DNA of 64,000 nt from Cordia subcordata (Eukaryota > Streptophyta > Magnoliopsida > Boraginales > Cordiaceae): positions 7,750,001-7,814,000 of the forward strand of contig JAPTOF010000017.1 of NCBI GenBank assembly GCA_028554755.1, in the 5' to 3' direction. The position numbers were made by a program, and so were the translations under genes. Under the pieces are notes generated by a model that searched no databases, had not been told where the DNA came from, and saw only the letters and a list, made by a program, of their open reading frames with translations. Shown here piece after piece: positions 17,701 through 31,510 of this stretch. Position 1 is the stretch's first letter. Every line of letters starts with the position of its first letter.

Positions 17701-19925
17701 ACATGCATAGCTTGTTTGTTACACTAGCTGTCTTTTTCTGGTCCTACTACACTACCTTCATAAATAAACAATCATGAACGAGTCTTCAGTAAATCAAATA
17801 CCATTGTTAGATGTGTAACATTCCACATCATCATTAGACGTGTCAAAGTTTTCATAATTCCGGGTAAATATTTGCATATTAACTATTCTTGTGGTAAAAT
17901 CATTGCCTCAGCTGGTTTAAGCTAAAGTTACAGTATACAGTGCTATCACCAAAAAACCAGCCTATTTGCATAAGCAGTACCAGGAGGCTATCTTGTCAGG
18001 AATGTGTAAATTTCTGAAATGTTAAGATTTGAGTGTTAGCAAGCAGTTGCTGTTAGTTTTCATATGAACATAACATCTTTATAAGTAGAGTGAAGATGCG
18101 GAATTGACAAAATTGAAGATGAACCTGGAAGAAGTGCACCGGCATCTGGAAAAATTATTTATTTATTTTATGCTTTTAGTCTATCTTGTCTACATTGAAC
18201 TTCTCAGTCTTTGCCTTCAGCTCAAAGGGGTGCTTCTGTGCTTCATACTTGGCAGGGTCTGGCAAGATGTCCCTGTTCTAGTGATGGTCAGCATGCTAGC
18301 TTATTTCTGCTTTTTGGAGCAGCTTTTGGTATGACTTCTGATCTCTGGAAGTCATTATTTGTTAATTGTTTTCCTTTTTCTTTCATTTTGCGGTTATGTG
18401 CTTAACTCAGTTGCGTCCAACATTTTCTCTCATTTTCTTACACAATTTTTAATTGGATCACGCTCCTCAGCATTTATGAGATTCCCTGAGCAAGTCATAG
18501 CCTGCATGTCTAAGGCCTACAGGCTATAATCTTTTTTCTTCAACTATCAATATTTTGAGCTCAGAGTTCTGAAAGAACTACAAAATAATATAATACAGCT
18601 GTTGCATATTTGAAAGGTGCATAAAACCTCCGTTTGCTGACTATTTAAAAAGACAAAACACCCCTTGTCAAGTGATTGCTTAAAGAAACAGAAAGCTTCT
18701 GTGGTGTAAATAACATAATTGGTTCTGTCACTAACGTATCAAAACAAAGACTTACATTTATGCTTCTGCACATAAAACAGTGCCTATGTGGAAAATATCT
18801 AATTGTTCTTCACTGATTTTAATTTGAACAGGTTTCTGATCTTGGGGCACGTGCTCTTGCCCTCGCTTTACCTTTCTCTGTCGTTTTAGGCTTCCTTTCT
18901 TCTGTGATAGCTTCTACCATGGGTAAGGTTTACTTGCATATCTTCTTATTGACATCATCCTCTGTCTTTCCTGAATAATTCCATTAAGCAAGTCAATTTA
19001 TCACCTATTCTCTTTTGGTGGCTCATCAAATCAAAACAGATTGAAATACTGACCTCAAATTTAGTGTGAGATTATGGCAAGTAATCACTTGAAGTTCCCG
19101 GTCTTGAATTCTTAATGTCTTTTTCCTTTAGCAACAAGGGATGAAGTTTCTGTATTGACAATATTAAGTCCCACAAAATGACAACTCAGAGTCTGGTGAA
19201 CCTTTAAGTTTTACTAATTGTTTAGGCTCAAATTGTTTCCTTCCGAAGGACATTTCTTCAGCACAATTATTCATAATGACTCTTCTGATGGCTTATTACA
19301 GTGAGCAAGAGTTACATATGGGCTTATGCTTCCTTCCAGTTTGCTATTGTCATCCTGTTTGCTCATATATTTTACGCTGTGGTAAGAAATCCTTTCCATA
19401 TGTATTATAGTTACTTCTAGAAAGTGTGTGCAGTTTTTTTTTTTTTTTTTGAGGCGGCCAAGGTGGGGAGTCTATGTCTCATATTGTTTGTATTGTTCTT
19501 TGAAATAACAGAACCAGAGGTGAATAAACATAATTATTTTGTGGAAACATGTGCAGCTTAACGTAAATGCACTTATGTCCGTGCTGCTGTCCTCCTTTAC
19601 TGGGTTTGGTATAGCAATTAGCACCAATTCGCTTCTAGTAGAGTATTTGCGATGGAGAACAAATCGACGTCTGCAATCTTCCCAGCATCAGAATACAAAT
19701 GCTAATACGCAGCGCCAGCAACGTCAAGAGCCACCAAATCAGCACCACCACCAAGACCATCACCAAAACCAGCCTAACCAGCAGCATCATCAGCATAACC
19801 ACCAACACAACCATAACCGTCATGATCCGCAACAGCACCTACAACCAGTAACAGAGAATTCGTCTCTTGAGCAAAACGAAACATCAAGAGAGCAGGACAG
19901 CAGGACAGTGGATACCCAAACATAG
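14784..19925 (+). CDS. Membrane RING-CH (MARCH-type) E3 ubiquitin ligase
   Basis: Eight exons: 14784-14843, 15832-16248, 16366-16540, 16872-17169, 18256-18328, 18832-18922, 19302-19381, 19557-19925; 520 residues. The N-terminal ~215 residues are Ser/Pro/Arg-rich and probably disordered. A RING-CH (C4HC3) finger spans 233-280 with ligands C233, C236, C251, C253, H261, C264, C277, C280; the His in fourth-ligand order marks it as RING-CH. It is followed by a conserved [16 protein letters not shown] stretch, then hydrophobic segments in exons 5-8 that predict several membrane spans. Such ligases ubiquitinate membrane proteins from endomembranes; the substrate cannot be inferred. The C-terminal ~75 residues are rich in Gln, Asn and His, including HHH and [10 protein letters not shown] runs. 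Exon 1 has only 20 codons and is followed by a ~1 kb intron. Splicing is confirmed by frame and by matches to the plant family I know. Confidence 0.92.
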
Positions 19926-21622
19926 TGAAAAAGAAAAACTTTGCTACACTTTATAATTTACTTTGACATCTCTCTATGACGTTTAAGTCCCAAGTAAAGT
20001 TTTGGCTGGACATGGGGGCAGATCAAGTCGGAAGTTTCATACATCCCAAAGTTTTATACTGCTTGCTTAATATCGCTAGAGACGAGCACTTTAAGTATTT
20101 CCAGAAATGATTAGACAGGAGTACTTGTGTGCAGTTCGAGGAAGCAAGACACTGAGACTGGAGAAGGGAGCAAGAAGCGCAAAGGGTGGTTGCAAATGAA
20201 AGGTGACTGGGTTTCGAGCCTGTGTTTCGATCCATATTAGTTGTCAGGTTAGCTAACTGTAATCCTGTTCTGACAGCAGGAAAATGCTGCTGTCAGACAC
20301 TCCCCTTGATATATTTTCGTGTTTCTTGTTCCTCTCTTTTATAACTCTCCTGGTGGGTGTTGATAACCAGGTATTTCACTGTGACAATTGCAGTATTTGA
20401 GTGTAAATGAGTCCAATTAGTACAGATTTCTGATTAAAGCCACCATGTTTTGTTCTGTACGAGTCTTCTGCATCACTTCATATTTCAGTGCTTCTGATGT
20501 TATTTCTTTGGTTCAAAGTTAAAAGAAAATCCCCTGAGAATTTCATGACCATCTGCTAAACAAAATGGCAATACATCCAACCATCCAAGATAAGCACACA
20601 ATTTTGGATTGGCTTTTCACATGAGTGCTTTTTTCTAAAACTTTTAAAAAAGTTTTTTTTTTTTAATCAGAGATTCAAAGTTTTGGCTTTCGAAAAAAAA
20701 ATTGTTAATTGAATTTCTTTTTTGAGTTAAAAAATTTTTTTTTAAAGAATTCAATCCAAATATTCATTGCAAAAAAGATGTGTTTTTCATAAGGAAAAAA
20801 ATTACTTCTCTATGAAAAATGGCAAATCCGGATGGGATTCTGATTGGCTTAGATGAAGCAAATTATGCTTGGAGAAGATTTGAACAATTTTTGTGAATTT
20901 TCTTGTTGGCTATTTCATCGAGGAAGACTCCAGAATTTTGATAAATTGGTAAGTAATTTCAACTCCTTTGCAAATTGAACATCAGGAAAATTAATCCAAT
21001 CCAAACGAAACAGGCCACAAAATTAAAAACATAGCCATGACAAACATGAAAAGGTAAAGCCACTCTTAAGGTGTCTATGCACAATGTCCCCAAGTTCAAG
21101 GCAAGGCGTACCCAAATAAATCGAATCTCTATGATAACGTTATAACTTTATAAGGAAATCCCAAAAAAAAAAAAAAAAACAGCTCAAACAAGTGATTCGA
21201 GTTACTCCATCGAGCATATAATGGTAAAACATACACACTCGGGTTAAATTTAAAAAAAAAAAAAAAAAAGCCAATGGGAAAAAATTGCATAGTTTTCCAC
21301 TCCAGATCAAAATTTTCGACTAAGAATCTCACTGAATACAGAAAATCAAAATCAATATTTCCAACTTGGCTGTGTCTAAAGTCAGAATCCCAGTATGACT
21401 ACAAGAGCAAAGGTGTTTCCTTTCAATATATGCGAGGGGACACATTACACTCTGAATACAATGGTCTGAAGTTTGCTGCTCGAAGAAGACTGAGTTCATG
21501 ATATGAACTTAGCATCTGTGATGCTATGCTGGTGCTGGAAAATTATACAGTTTAGTCGAGGCACCGCTAATTATGGAGGCACCACTAATTATGGACAAGC
21601 AAAATCTTCCGGACCCTATAAA
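19926..21622. other. Convergent intergenic region
   Basis: The 3' ends of the + strand RING-CH gene and the - strand ERGIC3-like gene meet here. The first ~500 bases are probably RING-CH 3'UTR. From about 20600 to 21010 lies an A/T-run stretch beginning with TTTTGGATTGGC, resembling a decayed TTA-type MITE. Poly-A runs occur near 21160-21270. No further gene seen. Confidence 0.5.
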
Positions 21623-24600
21623 TCACCTCAGTGTGATTCTAGCATTAGGCTTGGTAACTGCTTCGAGAAGCCTATGCATCCATCTATCTAGCATGCCTGC
21701 AACACAGAAAGCAAAAAGAAGAAATGTCACGAAATAGAACCAAGTAGGAAATAACCATGTTCTGTGAAAGTATTGACATTTGAGCCTCCAAACCGTGCCT
21801 AAGCATAAACACTTACCCCCGCCAAAGGAAAATGGAAAAAAGAAAAAGAAAAACAAGCACAAAAGACATACAAAAACAAAGCACCAATAACATAGAAAAG
21901 ATAGACAGACATGGCAGGTAGAACAACCATATTAATCAACTTTTGGCTAAGATTTAGAAGATTGGATTTGGCAAAATCAATTGTTACAATAGATTGGAAA
22001 TAAGCTATCTTGATGATATGGCTATGCATTCAATATTTGGAATAATATCATAAGAATCAGGTGCAAAGATTCTCCCCTGAAAGGGATCCTTATAAATTTA
22101 CTCAGTAACACTGGGTAATAAATGTCTTTTAACATTTAGAATCTTAACGACAACGGTAAAGTAATAAGCCCTCCCAAAAATGTTATTGGAGATTTCTTAA
22201 TCTTCCCCCTCTCTCTTTCCTTTTTGCCCCCAGCAAGCGCAAGGGAGCACCCTGATGCTGAATCAATTAGAAGCAAACTGATGGAACCTATGATATGCTA
22301 TATATTACTGCAAACCAGAAAAAAAAAAAAAAAAACTTAAGATCAATTTTAAGAAAAAGTAACTGAACATTCATTATCTACATCCACGAGCTATCTAGCT
22401 CCAATTGTCGACAATTAATACCTAACAGCTCATAATGTTGTATAAACCATTGTACTGAGTTGGATTTGCAAGATATTTCAATAATCAAATTTTTTTCCCT
22501 CTCATTTTTCTAAGCAAAATGCTTAACCTTTCGGACATTCTGTTCAACATAAATACAGCATTAGTTCATCCTTCGATCTAGCCCAGTTCTCTCATTCTTG
22601 CTTTTACCTATTGCCCAGTTTCTGAGGTCAATATGCTGCATAACACCAAGAATACACATGGAAAAACATTGCATTTGTTTTACTTCTCCTTCCTTTTTGT
22701 GGCTTCATCCATTTTGTTCTTTACTTTCTAAGGATTGCTTGCTATTCTAGGTTGATGAGGCTTTACCAAGTAATGTTGTACAACAAGACAAGGCAAGAAA
22801 ACATGTTCCGGAAAAGAGAATGAAAGAAAACCAATAATATTTTGTGCAAATATAGTTCCTCCGAAAGAGTAATACGTATTTCCAACATGATTAATTCACT
22901 TAACAACAAGGAAAGTGTTCATTATTTTTTCGTTCCTTTCGTTAAAATCACCAATAAAGCCAGAGATTCTATTTTTGTAATGAGAAAAATCAATAGAATC
23001 ATATTGTTGCTTTCTGTTTTCATTTCTAAAGAAAACAGAAAATTTGTGGTAAATAATTTGTTTGGTTGGGTTGGTATAGTTTTCATTCTTAGAAAACTGA
23101 ACTCCATTTTGGAGAAATTGAGAAATATCTAGGAGTTATTTTCAATGTTTCCAACAAAAACAAAATGAAATATGGCTACCAAAATGAAAACATGGTTCTA
23201 TTTGTCTACTATATAAGTCAAAACCTACACTCTTCCATTTAGCAGTATAAATCCCTCTCTAGTCTCACTTTCTTTTTCCTAGTTGTTATTTGCTGGAAAA
23301 TAGTTTCACTTTTGCCAGTCAAACAATGCTTTAGGATTTCACAGAACGAAAAACAAAGACTATTTTCAGAAAATGAAAATGGAAAAAGTTTTCCCAAACC
23401 AAACACAGCAATAAATCCCAAAACCAAAAAGCTTTGAGTTAACTTTGCTTTCTCAATCTTTTTTGGAAGTGGGAAAACACTTGTATAAGAGACATTTAGA
23501 ACTGCCTATCAACCTTACATAGCCAAACCATTGTTTAACTGCAAGGCATAAATGAACTTTCTGCTTCTTTATTTTAAACTAAGAAATACACTTTTACGTC
23601 TGCTGTGGTTTACTACAGATTGCTAAAGAATGAGACCGAAGAGAGAACTAAAACTTATATTGCCAAATTGACACCAAAGTTTCAAACTGTAATCAACTTA
23701 ATATGTACTTTGCACTATATTTTATTATATAATATGTGTAATTGATCTTCGTGATATATGTAACATTATTTAGATCTCAAAATTTACATTTTTGGTTTTA
23801 GTCCCAAAGAAGAATACATGGTCAGTGCAAGTACACTGATTATGGAACATTGAAATGCAATCTCATACTGACAGCTAGATGACTTCATTTAACTTACAGC
23901 CAGGTGAAAAGGTGCTATGAACAAACCTGTTAAGGCAAATGTACCACCCAATACTGCACACAGTCGTGTGATGAAATGGAGAAAACTGCGACGCTCTTCT
24001 CTAATAGTTACAGTGATTGGAGACAAATCATACAAGAAGTAGACAGCTGTAGTGGTGAAGAAACAATAAATAAATTAGTGATAAGTCTTCAAGTAATAAT
24101 AACAGAGAAGATAAAAGGCATGTTACAGAAGACGGGGTTGCAACAAACAAACAACCTGGCCATGACCTAGAGAACTCATTCATAGGGGAAAAGTACTCGG
24201 TGACAGAAAACTGGTTAGTAGGTAGAACATCCTTTGATATATACCTATACTCCGTTGGAACAATCTGCATAATAGACAAAAACAATATTAATTAGACTAG
24301 AACGAGAATGCTAAACATCCAATAGAAACCAGGTAAAAAGTGACAAGATGAGAAATGAAAACTATTCCTAATAGGTCATTGAAGTGTAGTAGTCTATACT
24401 GATAAAGATACGCTCCTTTCTCTACAAGGCCATCAGTGTCATCCAAAGGAGTTAGATTCTAATAATAGCACATTGAAATCTCTCAATGTGTCAAGTGTTA
24501 TCATCCATTATAAACGAAAAGTGGACATGCTAAGAGGAAAGTGTTATTATGCACGGTCCTTTTCTTCATTTGCCTTTTTTTGCCCAGATTACCTGTTTAC

Positions 24601-27600
24601 AGATGTCTATGTCTCCATCAACCTGAAGAACCAGTCTTCTGAATCCAACTCATGGGAAGTAGAAATCTACAACCCCACTCCACAGAATCAAGTCCTATAC
24701 CTTAACAGTCTCATCCTTCCCATGATGTGACAGGCATTGCCTAACAATCATAAAGAGGACTGAATGTCTGGCGAAGACATGGTTATGTGCTTTCAAACCT
24801 TGCTCACATCCATATCAGATATTTATATAAGATTGCGGCAAGAGAGCGAGAGTGCAATGGGCAAGACAGAACATCCTCTTCACGGAAAGCACGATGATAT
24901 CCAATATGCTAGTCAAGTTCCTTCTACAGCAGATAATAGTAAATTCTTTGTTCTCTATTTTATATCTAGAGAGACAGGATTGATAATGAAGCAACACTCT
25001 TCTAGGCATTTACTAGACATTGATACTGATACAAGGATTCCGCTTTTAGTGAAGAGGTAGACAAACAATATCCATTTCTACCAAAGGTAGGGCAACGACC
25101 AAACCTTTATATAATACTTGAATGTACCACTTGTCCCGCGCAAAATTCGCACTGTCCCATCAAGTGGATTGTGAATTCCAGGATACTTGGGCCCAAATGA
25201 CAAATCATGAATGATATGACTTACGTTAACATGAGTAGCCCCCTCAAAAATCTGTAGAAGCAAGACACCAGAGGCTTGAAATTGAAACATCATGATAGAA
25301 GAATAGGATGAGCGTGTACAAGAATTAGCCATGAGCGTGTACAAGAATTAGCCCAACAAGAAGGCTTCATGAGAGAAAGCAAAACCAAATAGAAAAGCAT
25401 GAAGATAATCACTTTGTTCAAACTTCAGTTGATATGTCTATTAAAAGCTTAAGGTAATAAGTAAACCTTCTAATTAGCAGGAGAGCGCAGAACTTTCAAA
25501 CAGCATAGAGGTTGACGGAATATTAGCAGTAATTAATTATAAATCAGCAACAGAATTGGTCTAGTATATCTAGAAAATAGGATGATTATTTGTATAATTG
25601 ATGTCAAAGAGGTTCCTGTACATAAGCAAAAATGTTCATAATGCTGACAAGGTTATCATGAATCATCATTAAGCAATATAACATAAAAGCTGATCAGCTA
25701 TGTTAATATTCTAATCAAGCATTCTGACTTCCAACTCTATCACATGTGATATGCACCAAACATAAAGTAACATAAAATGATTACTGCAATACTGAGGGCT
25801 TTCATATTTCAAAGCATCCACTTGTATTGTCAGTAGTGTCCAATATTACCTCTATCAGATAAAAAATTTTAAATTCTCAGTTTGACTCCAGAATTATTTA
25901 CAATGGATATTCAAAGATCTTCAGAGTTTGCTAGAAAAACATTACGTCCTGAAATTTAACTAGAAACACAGACCACCTCAATGTACTAAACTGATGAAGT
26001 AAAATTGATACTAACAGAGCAACGGCAAGGTCCAACAGAGCAACGGCAAGGTCCACCCTTATCCAAGTCATTAAAATGTCAATCCATTTTTCAGTCTCCC
26101 ATTTTGTCTCTGACCATGACTTAAGAAAGCAGTTGCATGTTCATAGCTTTAGTTTAAGAATTAGCTCTTCTTGTCAAAAGTATAGCTACAAGAGATGGTC
26201 TTTTGCATTCACATTAGGGTCTGTCTGCATATGGAGAAAGCAAAGTATCTTACATATTTTACAATCTTAGGCCTTAGCCACCCATAGCTCCCTCAGACAT
26301 ACATTGACAACCTATTATCAGCAAATAAAATACTCCTAAGGCATCACTAGATAGTTTTCATCACATAGAATCTTGATAATAATAATATGGCTATTTCTAC
26401 AATTTCAGAAGGTACTATTTTGACTAAAATATTATCTGACTCCAGGATGTGCATCTTTTTCATCTAACACATGCCTTGATACAGACATAATCACACGACA
26501 AAAAGACAAACAACTGAAAGAAGCCTTTTTTTTATATATAAATTTTATTTTATTTTTCCTAGAAACAGCGAAAAGAAGGCTTACCATTTGAGCAACCAAG
26601 ATATTTAACCCATGAACAGAAATGTGGAAGTTCCCAGCCACCCTTTGGACATCTAGGACCCCATACACCTGCCAAGACCAATGTTAGTGATTTGATTTGA
26701 TCAAACATTACCTGAAGCAAAGTTTAAAGAGAGATACCCGACAGCCTTCTCCATTGGATAATGCTTGCTTGACCTTCTTGATCAGATTTTGAGCATCTTT
26801 ATCAAAACCATGGAGATGAATATTCTCTTTTGAATCTTCATGATGATCTTTGTGGTCATCTGATCAGGAATTTTTCCAAATAGTGAGAGTCGATACAAAT
26901 ATGCTCCGCAAACTTGTATAGTGTTTGTTGGAGGAGATGAGTGCCACATATGAGAGTGGCTCATATTCTTTAATCTAGTACAGCTTTCGACATGTAGCAT
27001 GATGGTTAGGCCGTAAAGTTAATTTGTTAGAGATTATAGAGGCAGACATGGTAAATTTACCATCAGAAACCATTTGTTGACCGAACTAACTATATCTACT
27101 ATATCAACTGTACTCGGCAAATTCTACACCAAAAGTGGCTTATTGCCCCTACATTAAAATAACTTACCAAACTTGAACTATTTTTAAGTTTCTGGCTAAT
27201 TACTCTAACATGGCTGTGCAAGAAAGCAATGAGCTGGGCTCTAAAAGGTCCAGAGAAGTAGAATATTAGCTCCTTCCACATGCAGGCAGTCAAACAGCAA
27301 TTTGAGGAAAACCCAAGGCAACAAGATCAACTGTTTCAGTATAAAAGAGAAGGTTGGCGGTAGGACCAACAAAATCAACTGTTAGACTAAAATTTCACAA
27401 AAAGAAGTCACATCTGGAACATATCATATTCTCTACTGGATACTAAAAGCTTGCAGAAAACTCAAGAAAGAAATACACATAACAGGAGAAAAGGTGAACA
27501 CAGGAGGATTTTACCGTGTTTATGAGCTGTATGCTCCTTCTCCACAAGGTCCGACACATACTCCGTACCAATGATATGACCATCGCTATTCAAGCGCAGC

Positions 27601-29772
27601 TGCAAGAACTCAGTGGTAAGCACTGTATCAATCATAAGGACTAGAAGAATGATGCCAAGAGAAGAGGAAATGAATCCTGATATTCAAAATAAAAGCTAAC
27701 AGTTAAACAAGCACAGACACATGGACTATTCATATATTCTTGGGCTTTAGCAACACAAAAATGTATAGAAACAAACAAGAACTTAACCAGCAGTATTTAA
27801 AGAAAAAGACACATAACCATGATGCATCTCAGTGAGGTCCCAAAATAACATTCATCGCGGGACTTCCTCATGAAGGTGCCCTCTTAAGAGTTAAGTATTA
27901 TAATTAACAGCCTGCAGAGTGCAGATGGTCGCTAGATTGTGCAATTATATTGTCTCCAAACAAGTTGAAAAGGCCAACAAAATTCATGAATTATCCTCTT
28001 TGAGTATATAACATCCCCATTTAATAAGTACAACTATAAGATGTACGAATTCAAAAAGTGAATAAGTTCGTGCACAAAGATCAGACCCAATTATTGATGA
28101 TACAACCCCTTTACCTTCCATATGTTCGTATCAAGATCTACTTCATGCTTCCCTGACATGTCAATGGCATCGACACTTAAAACTGCAAGCCAACACAAAT
28201 AGAAAGATCAGAAACATGTCATCGGCAGCTCATTGGGAATGTTAACCAAAGAGATAATCAAATGCATATGCAAAGGCATATAATAGATTCTAACCATCAC
28301 AAGGAAGAGAAGGGAAGGTCATGTTTATGTGAATGGGAAGAGTTTCCCCGCGTTTAAGGTCAACAGCCATCTGTTGACATTTAGTACATCAGAGTGAGAG
28401 ACCCAATATAACAATTCTAGGCCAAACGATTTGTGAAAATATTAGTATCAAAGTTAACCAACGAATAGTGAAATAATGACTACAAAGACAACACTGAGAT
28501 GAAGAAAGCAAACCTGATGAACTGTATACGTAGTAAGATAATATGTCAGCTCATGCAAGAAGAGTGTCACCATGATGACTAGCCCAACAATGGACACTTG
28601 CAATAAAAGAACATCAGATTTAAGTTAGCAGGCTGGCATCAATATACAAACTTCAGGATCCAAAGGCTGTAGATATTTTCTGAATTTTTATCACACTTCA
28701 GTGAGAAGGACAGCAAACATATCATGATGCTCCATGGTGCTTGATCTCACTATAGCACTACACAAGCCATCAAACTGACAAAAGAGTGGATCTAAAGAAG
28801 AGAAACCCAGGTGCAGTAATGAACACTAAAGGAGGGAATACTTTAAAACTTGCTGGACGATTAATAAAATGTTATTGAGCAGCTGCCAACGAAGGAGTGA
28901 GTCTAATAGCCCATATTCAAAAGATAAAGCAGCTGTATGTTGATCCATGATTCAAAAATCTTTTGCCTCATAAGAATATAAACCATTAAGGCACCAGTGT
29001 ACATCCATACAACCACAGCTATCTGAGCCTCATAAATAAACAATCTTACTGACCAATTTTACAAATGGTAGAAATATTTACTGACCAAACGTGCATAACT
29101 ATCAAATTACAACTTACCAGTAATCAGAATATTTATTGCCAGGTATTATCATAACACAGTTGATCTCACCTACTGGGATAGAACTTAGCTATCAGGTTCA
29201 GTATAACAGATTATCCTATTATTATCTTTATGAGAAAAAGAATGTGGACCTCTCATTAAGATTACAAATGCACCTAGTCAAAAATACAAGCATGCCTTTC
29301 AGCTATGGGCAAATTCTTTTATTCTTCAAATGCTATGCCCGATACTCAAGGCTTACTTGTCAAATACCTGATTCAAATATTAGAAACAGACTTAGGCCAG
29401 TGCTGCATACACCTACCAACTTCTAACAGTTCTCCTATTCGCATTCATTCTCCTTCCTAGGAGACTGCTATTTGCCCAAACCTTGTACAATTGAACTTGT
29501 TTTTTGAGTTCAAATATCGAAAACAGACTCTGGGGATCACGCTGCGTTAACATACCCACCTTCTAACAATCTCCTATTCATGTGCACCCTCGCCTACTTG
29601 CACGAGTCTTATAGAACGATTACAATTTTTATCGCAAACCAAACACATAAACAGGCCGAAACTAGAGACAGAATAGACACATACCAAATGCCCCAGATTG
29701 GGTTTTCTTCAATAAATGCTCCTCGGCACGTGGAAAAGCATCCAATCTCTTCACTGCTTGCTTCAAATTCAT
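21623..29772 (-). CDS. ERGIC3/Erv46-like ER-Golgi cargo receptor
   Basis: Eleven exons on the minus strand: 29772-29685, 28596-28514, 28370-28295, 28182-28115, 27599-27515, 26859-26738, 26668-26585, 25251-25105, 24264-24156, 24046-23927, 21696-21623; 351 residues, all GT-AG. Family: ERGIC/Erv41-Erv46, two-span proteins that cycle between ER and Golgi in COPII/COPI vesicles and retrieve cargo. A short cytosolic N-terminus (DAFPRAEEHLLKKTQSGA) precedes membrane span 1 (about 30-50), then a large luminal domain containing MTFPSLPCDVLS, an acidic/His-rich loop (about 128-150), EGCRVYGVLDVQRVAGNFH, HIIHDLSFGPKYPG and NQFSVTEYF, then span 2 (LCAVLGGTFALTGMLD) and a short tail. Plants have several paralogues; this one is the form with the IHDLSFG and LTTYTVHQ signatures. 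Intron 10 is 2.2 kb and contains repeat-like DNA. Site II motifs lie upstream. Confidence 0.94.
25308..25353. repeat. 23 bp perfect tandem duplication in an ERGIC3-like intron
   Basis: The 23-base word starting ATGAGCGTGTACAAGAATTA occurs twice head to tail (25308-25330, 25331-25353), about 60 bases upstream, in gene orientation, of the exon ending at 25105. Being perfect, it is probably recent and could be length-polymorphic. Confidence 0.85.
26013..26054. repeat. 21 bp perfect tandem duplication in an intron
   Basis: Two head-to-tail copies of a 21-base word beginning AACAGAGCAACGGCAAGG (26013-26033 and 26034-26054) lie in the intron between the exons at 26668-26585 and 25251-25105 of the ERGIC3-like gene. 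No function is suggested. Confidence 0.85.
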
Positions 29773-30226
29773 CTTTTTCTTCTTCCTTTTTCTCCCCACT
29801 TGAATTCTAGACAATAAAACCCGCCAATGCATAAAATACCACCCAAAAAAAAAATTTGATAAATAATATTGAAAAACTCAAAAAACCGAAAAAAGATCAG
29901 AACTTTGCATCAATTCAGGTGACAAAATTCATATATTTATACATATATAACGACACAATGAATGAAAAACATGAAAGTTCACCATTTTTCCAATTTTTTC
30001 CAGAAGAATGTACGAATTTTTTTAGAACCCTTTTCTATAATTATAAAATTAACATTACCTAATGGATTATGACCTCCTTTGTGCTTTGTTTTCTGTGTGT
30101 GGGGTGTGTGTGAGAGAGAGTCTTGATCCGTGAAAATTCCAATTACAGAATTCAGAAGCGCGTTTAAACGCGAGAAAAACTAATAGTCGTGTATCTCGTG
30201 TTGCTCAATTGTCACACTTAAAGTCT

Positions 30227-30263
30227 TGGGCTGGGTTATTTTGGGCCTTCTTCTGATGAGCCC
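30227..30263 (-). promoter_or_regulatory. Cluster of site II (TGGGCC/T) motifs
   Basis: TGGGCT (30227-30232), TGGGCC (30242-30247) and an inverted AGCCCA (about 30259) lie within ~35 bases, roughly 450 bases upstream of the ERGIC3-like ATG. Clustered site II elements are known TCP-binding promoter motifs of plant housekeeping genes. Motif matching only; activity not shown. Confidence 0.4.
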
Positions 30264-30307
30264 AACTGACATGTTATCCACTTGTTTTCAATTATTAGAT
30301 CAAATTA

Positions 30308-30672
30308 GGAGGGTGTTTGGCTTAGCTTATTGACCAGCTTATAAGTCAAAAACGATAAAAAAAAAAAAAACAGCATGTTTGGTTAAACAACTTTTAAGCA
30401 TTTTTATCAGCTTATAAGCTGGGATGGTCAAAGTAATAAAAAGTCAACATTACCCTTTAAAAGTTCACTTTTTTATAATGACACGTCCTTTTCAGTCATT
30501 ACAACTATTACCGCTACTTATAAGCATTTATTTAATAAACATGTTAACAGGTTATAAACACGTATTATCCAAACACATTTTTACTTATTTATCACTTGCT
30601 TATAAGCAGTTTTTTGCTCACAAGCACAAACTAATTATAAGCACTTAAGAATAAGCGTAGCTAAACGGGCTC
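30308..30672. mobile_element. hAT-like MITE (GGGTGTTTGGC / CTAAACGGGCTC)
   Basis: GGAGGGTGTTTGGCTTAGC on the left pairs with GCGTAGCTAAACGGGCTC on the right. The interior repeats CTTATAAGC words and a poly-A run. I could not settle the target duplication: TAGATCAAA follows the right end but lies a few bases away from the left end. Confidence 0.55.
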
Positions 30673-31510
30673 TAGATCAAAAATATTTATGCCATGTTAT
30701 TTGATTCATTAAAAGCACACATAATATTTTGTGAAAGTAACTAACTTTTTTTTATTAGTAGAGGAACCTAATAAGGGAAAAAGGGAAAAGAAGTACAAGA
30801 CCTTATTTGAAGGGTGTTTGGAGTTGTTTACAGTTAGGCAAACTTAGCTAACAAATGAAATGTACATGTTTGGCAAATTATGTTTATAATTATGTAAAGA
30901 CGCCACGTAAGTAACATAGAAAAGAAAAGCGCCATCTCTAACGTTTTTTAGCAGCTTATAGGCACTAGAAGTTGACTGAATAAAAAGATATTTGCATCAT
31001 CTGAAAATTACTTTTGTTTCGCAATACTATTAATTAATGGTCTCTTTTAATCATTTTAATAAATATTACTATTTACAAGCACATATTTTTCAATCACATT
31101 TTATCTACACTTTTCTGCTTATTCCTCATATACTTATAAGCATAAAAATTATTATAAACATCAATTACTTGCTCTGTTTGTTTATAAAAAAATAAGTTGC
31201 AACAAAATATTTTTCCCACTTTATAGTGTTTGGTAATACCTTAAGGCAAAGTTAACCAGAAAACCTTTTCCAGAAAACAATTGCAGCTAGATTATTTTTG
31301 GGGACAATATATTTAAGGAAAACATTTTCCATAAAAGCTCTCTATTCTCTTTCTTTTCATTGCATGCGCCAAACAACCAAACACCATAAAATATTTTCTA
31401 AACGACAACTAAACACCAAAAATATTTTATTTTTCAAAAAAATAATATTGTTCCCTCAAAAACATTTTTCCATACAAGTTATTTTTCTACAAGCAAACGA
31501 AGCCTAAAAG

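Noticed and set aside
19635..19838. Hydrophobic minus-strand frame rich in Met, Val and Leu
   Set aside because: It mirrors the CAC/CAG/AAC codons of the RING-CH His/Gln/Asn tail and has no independent support.
24473..25060. Plus-strand frames of 85-98 codons in the ERGIC3-like gene
   Set aside because: They lie in an intron, antisense to the gene, with no family match and ordinary AT-rich intron composition.
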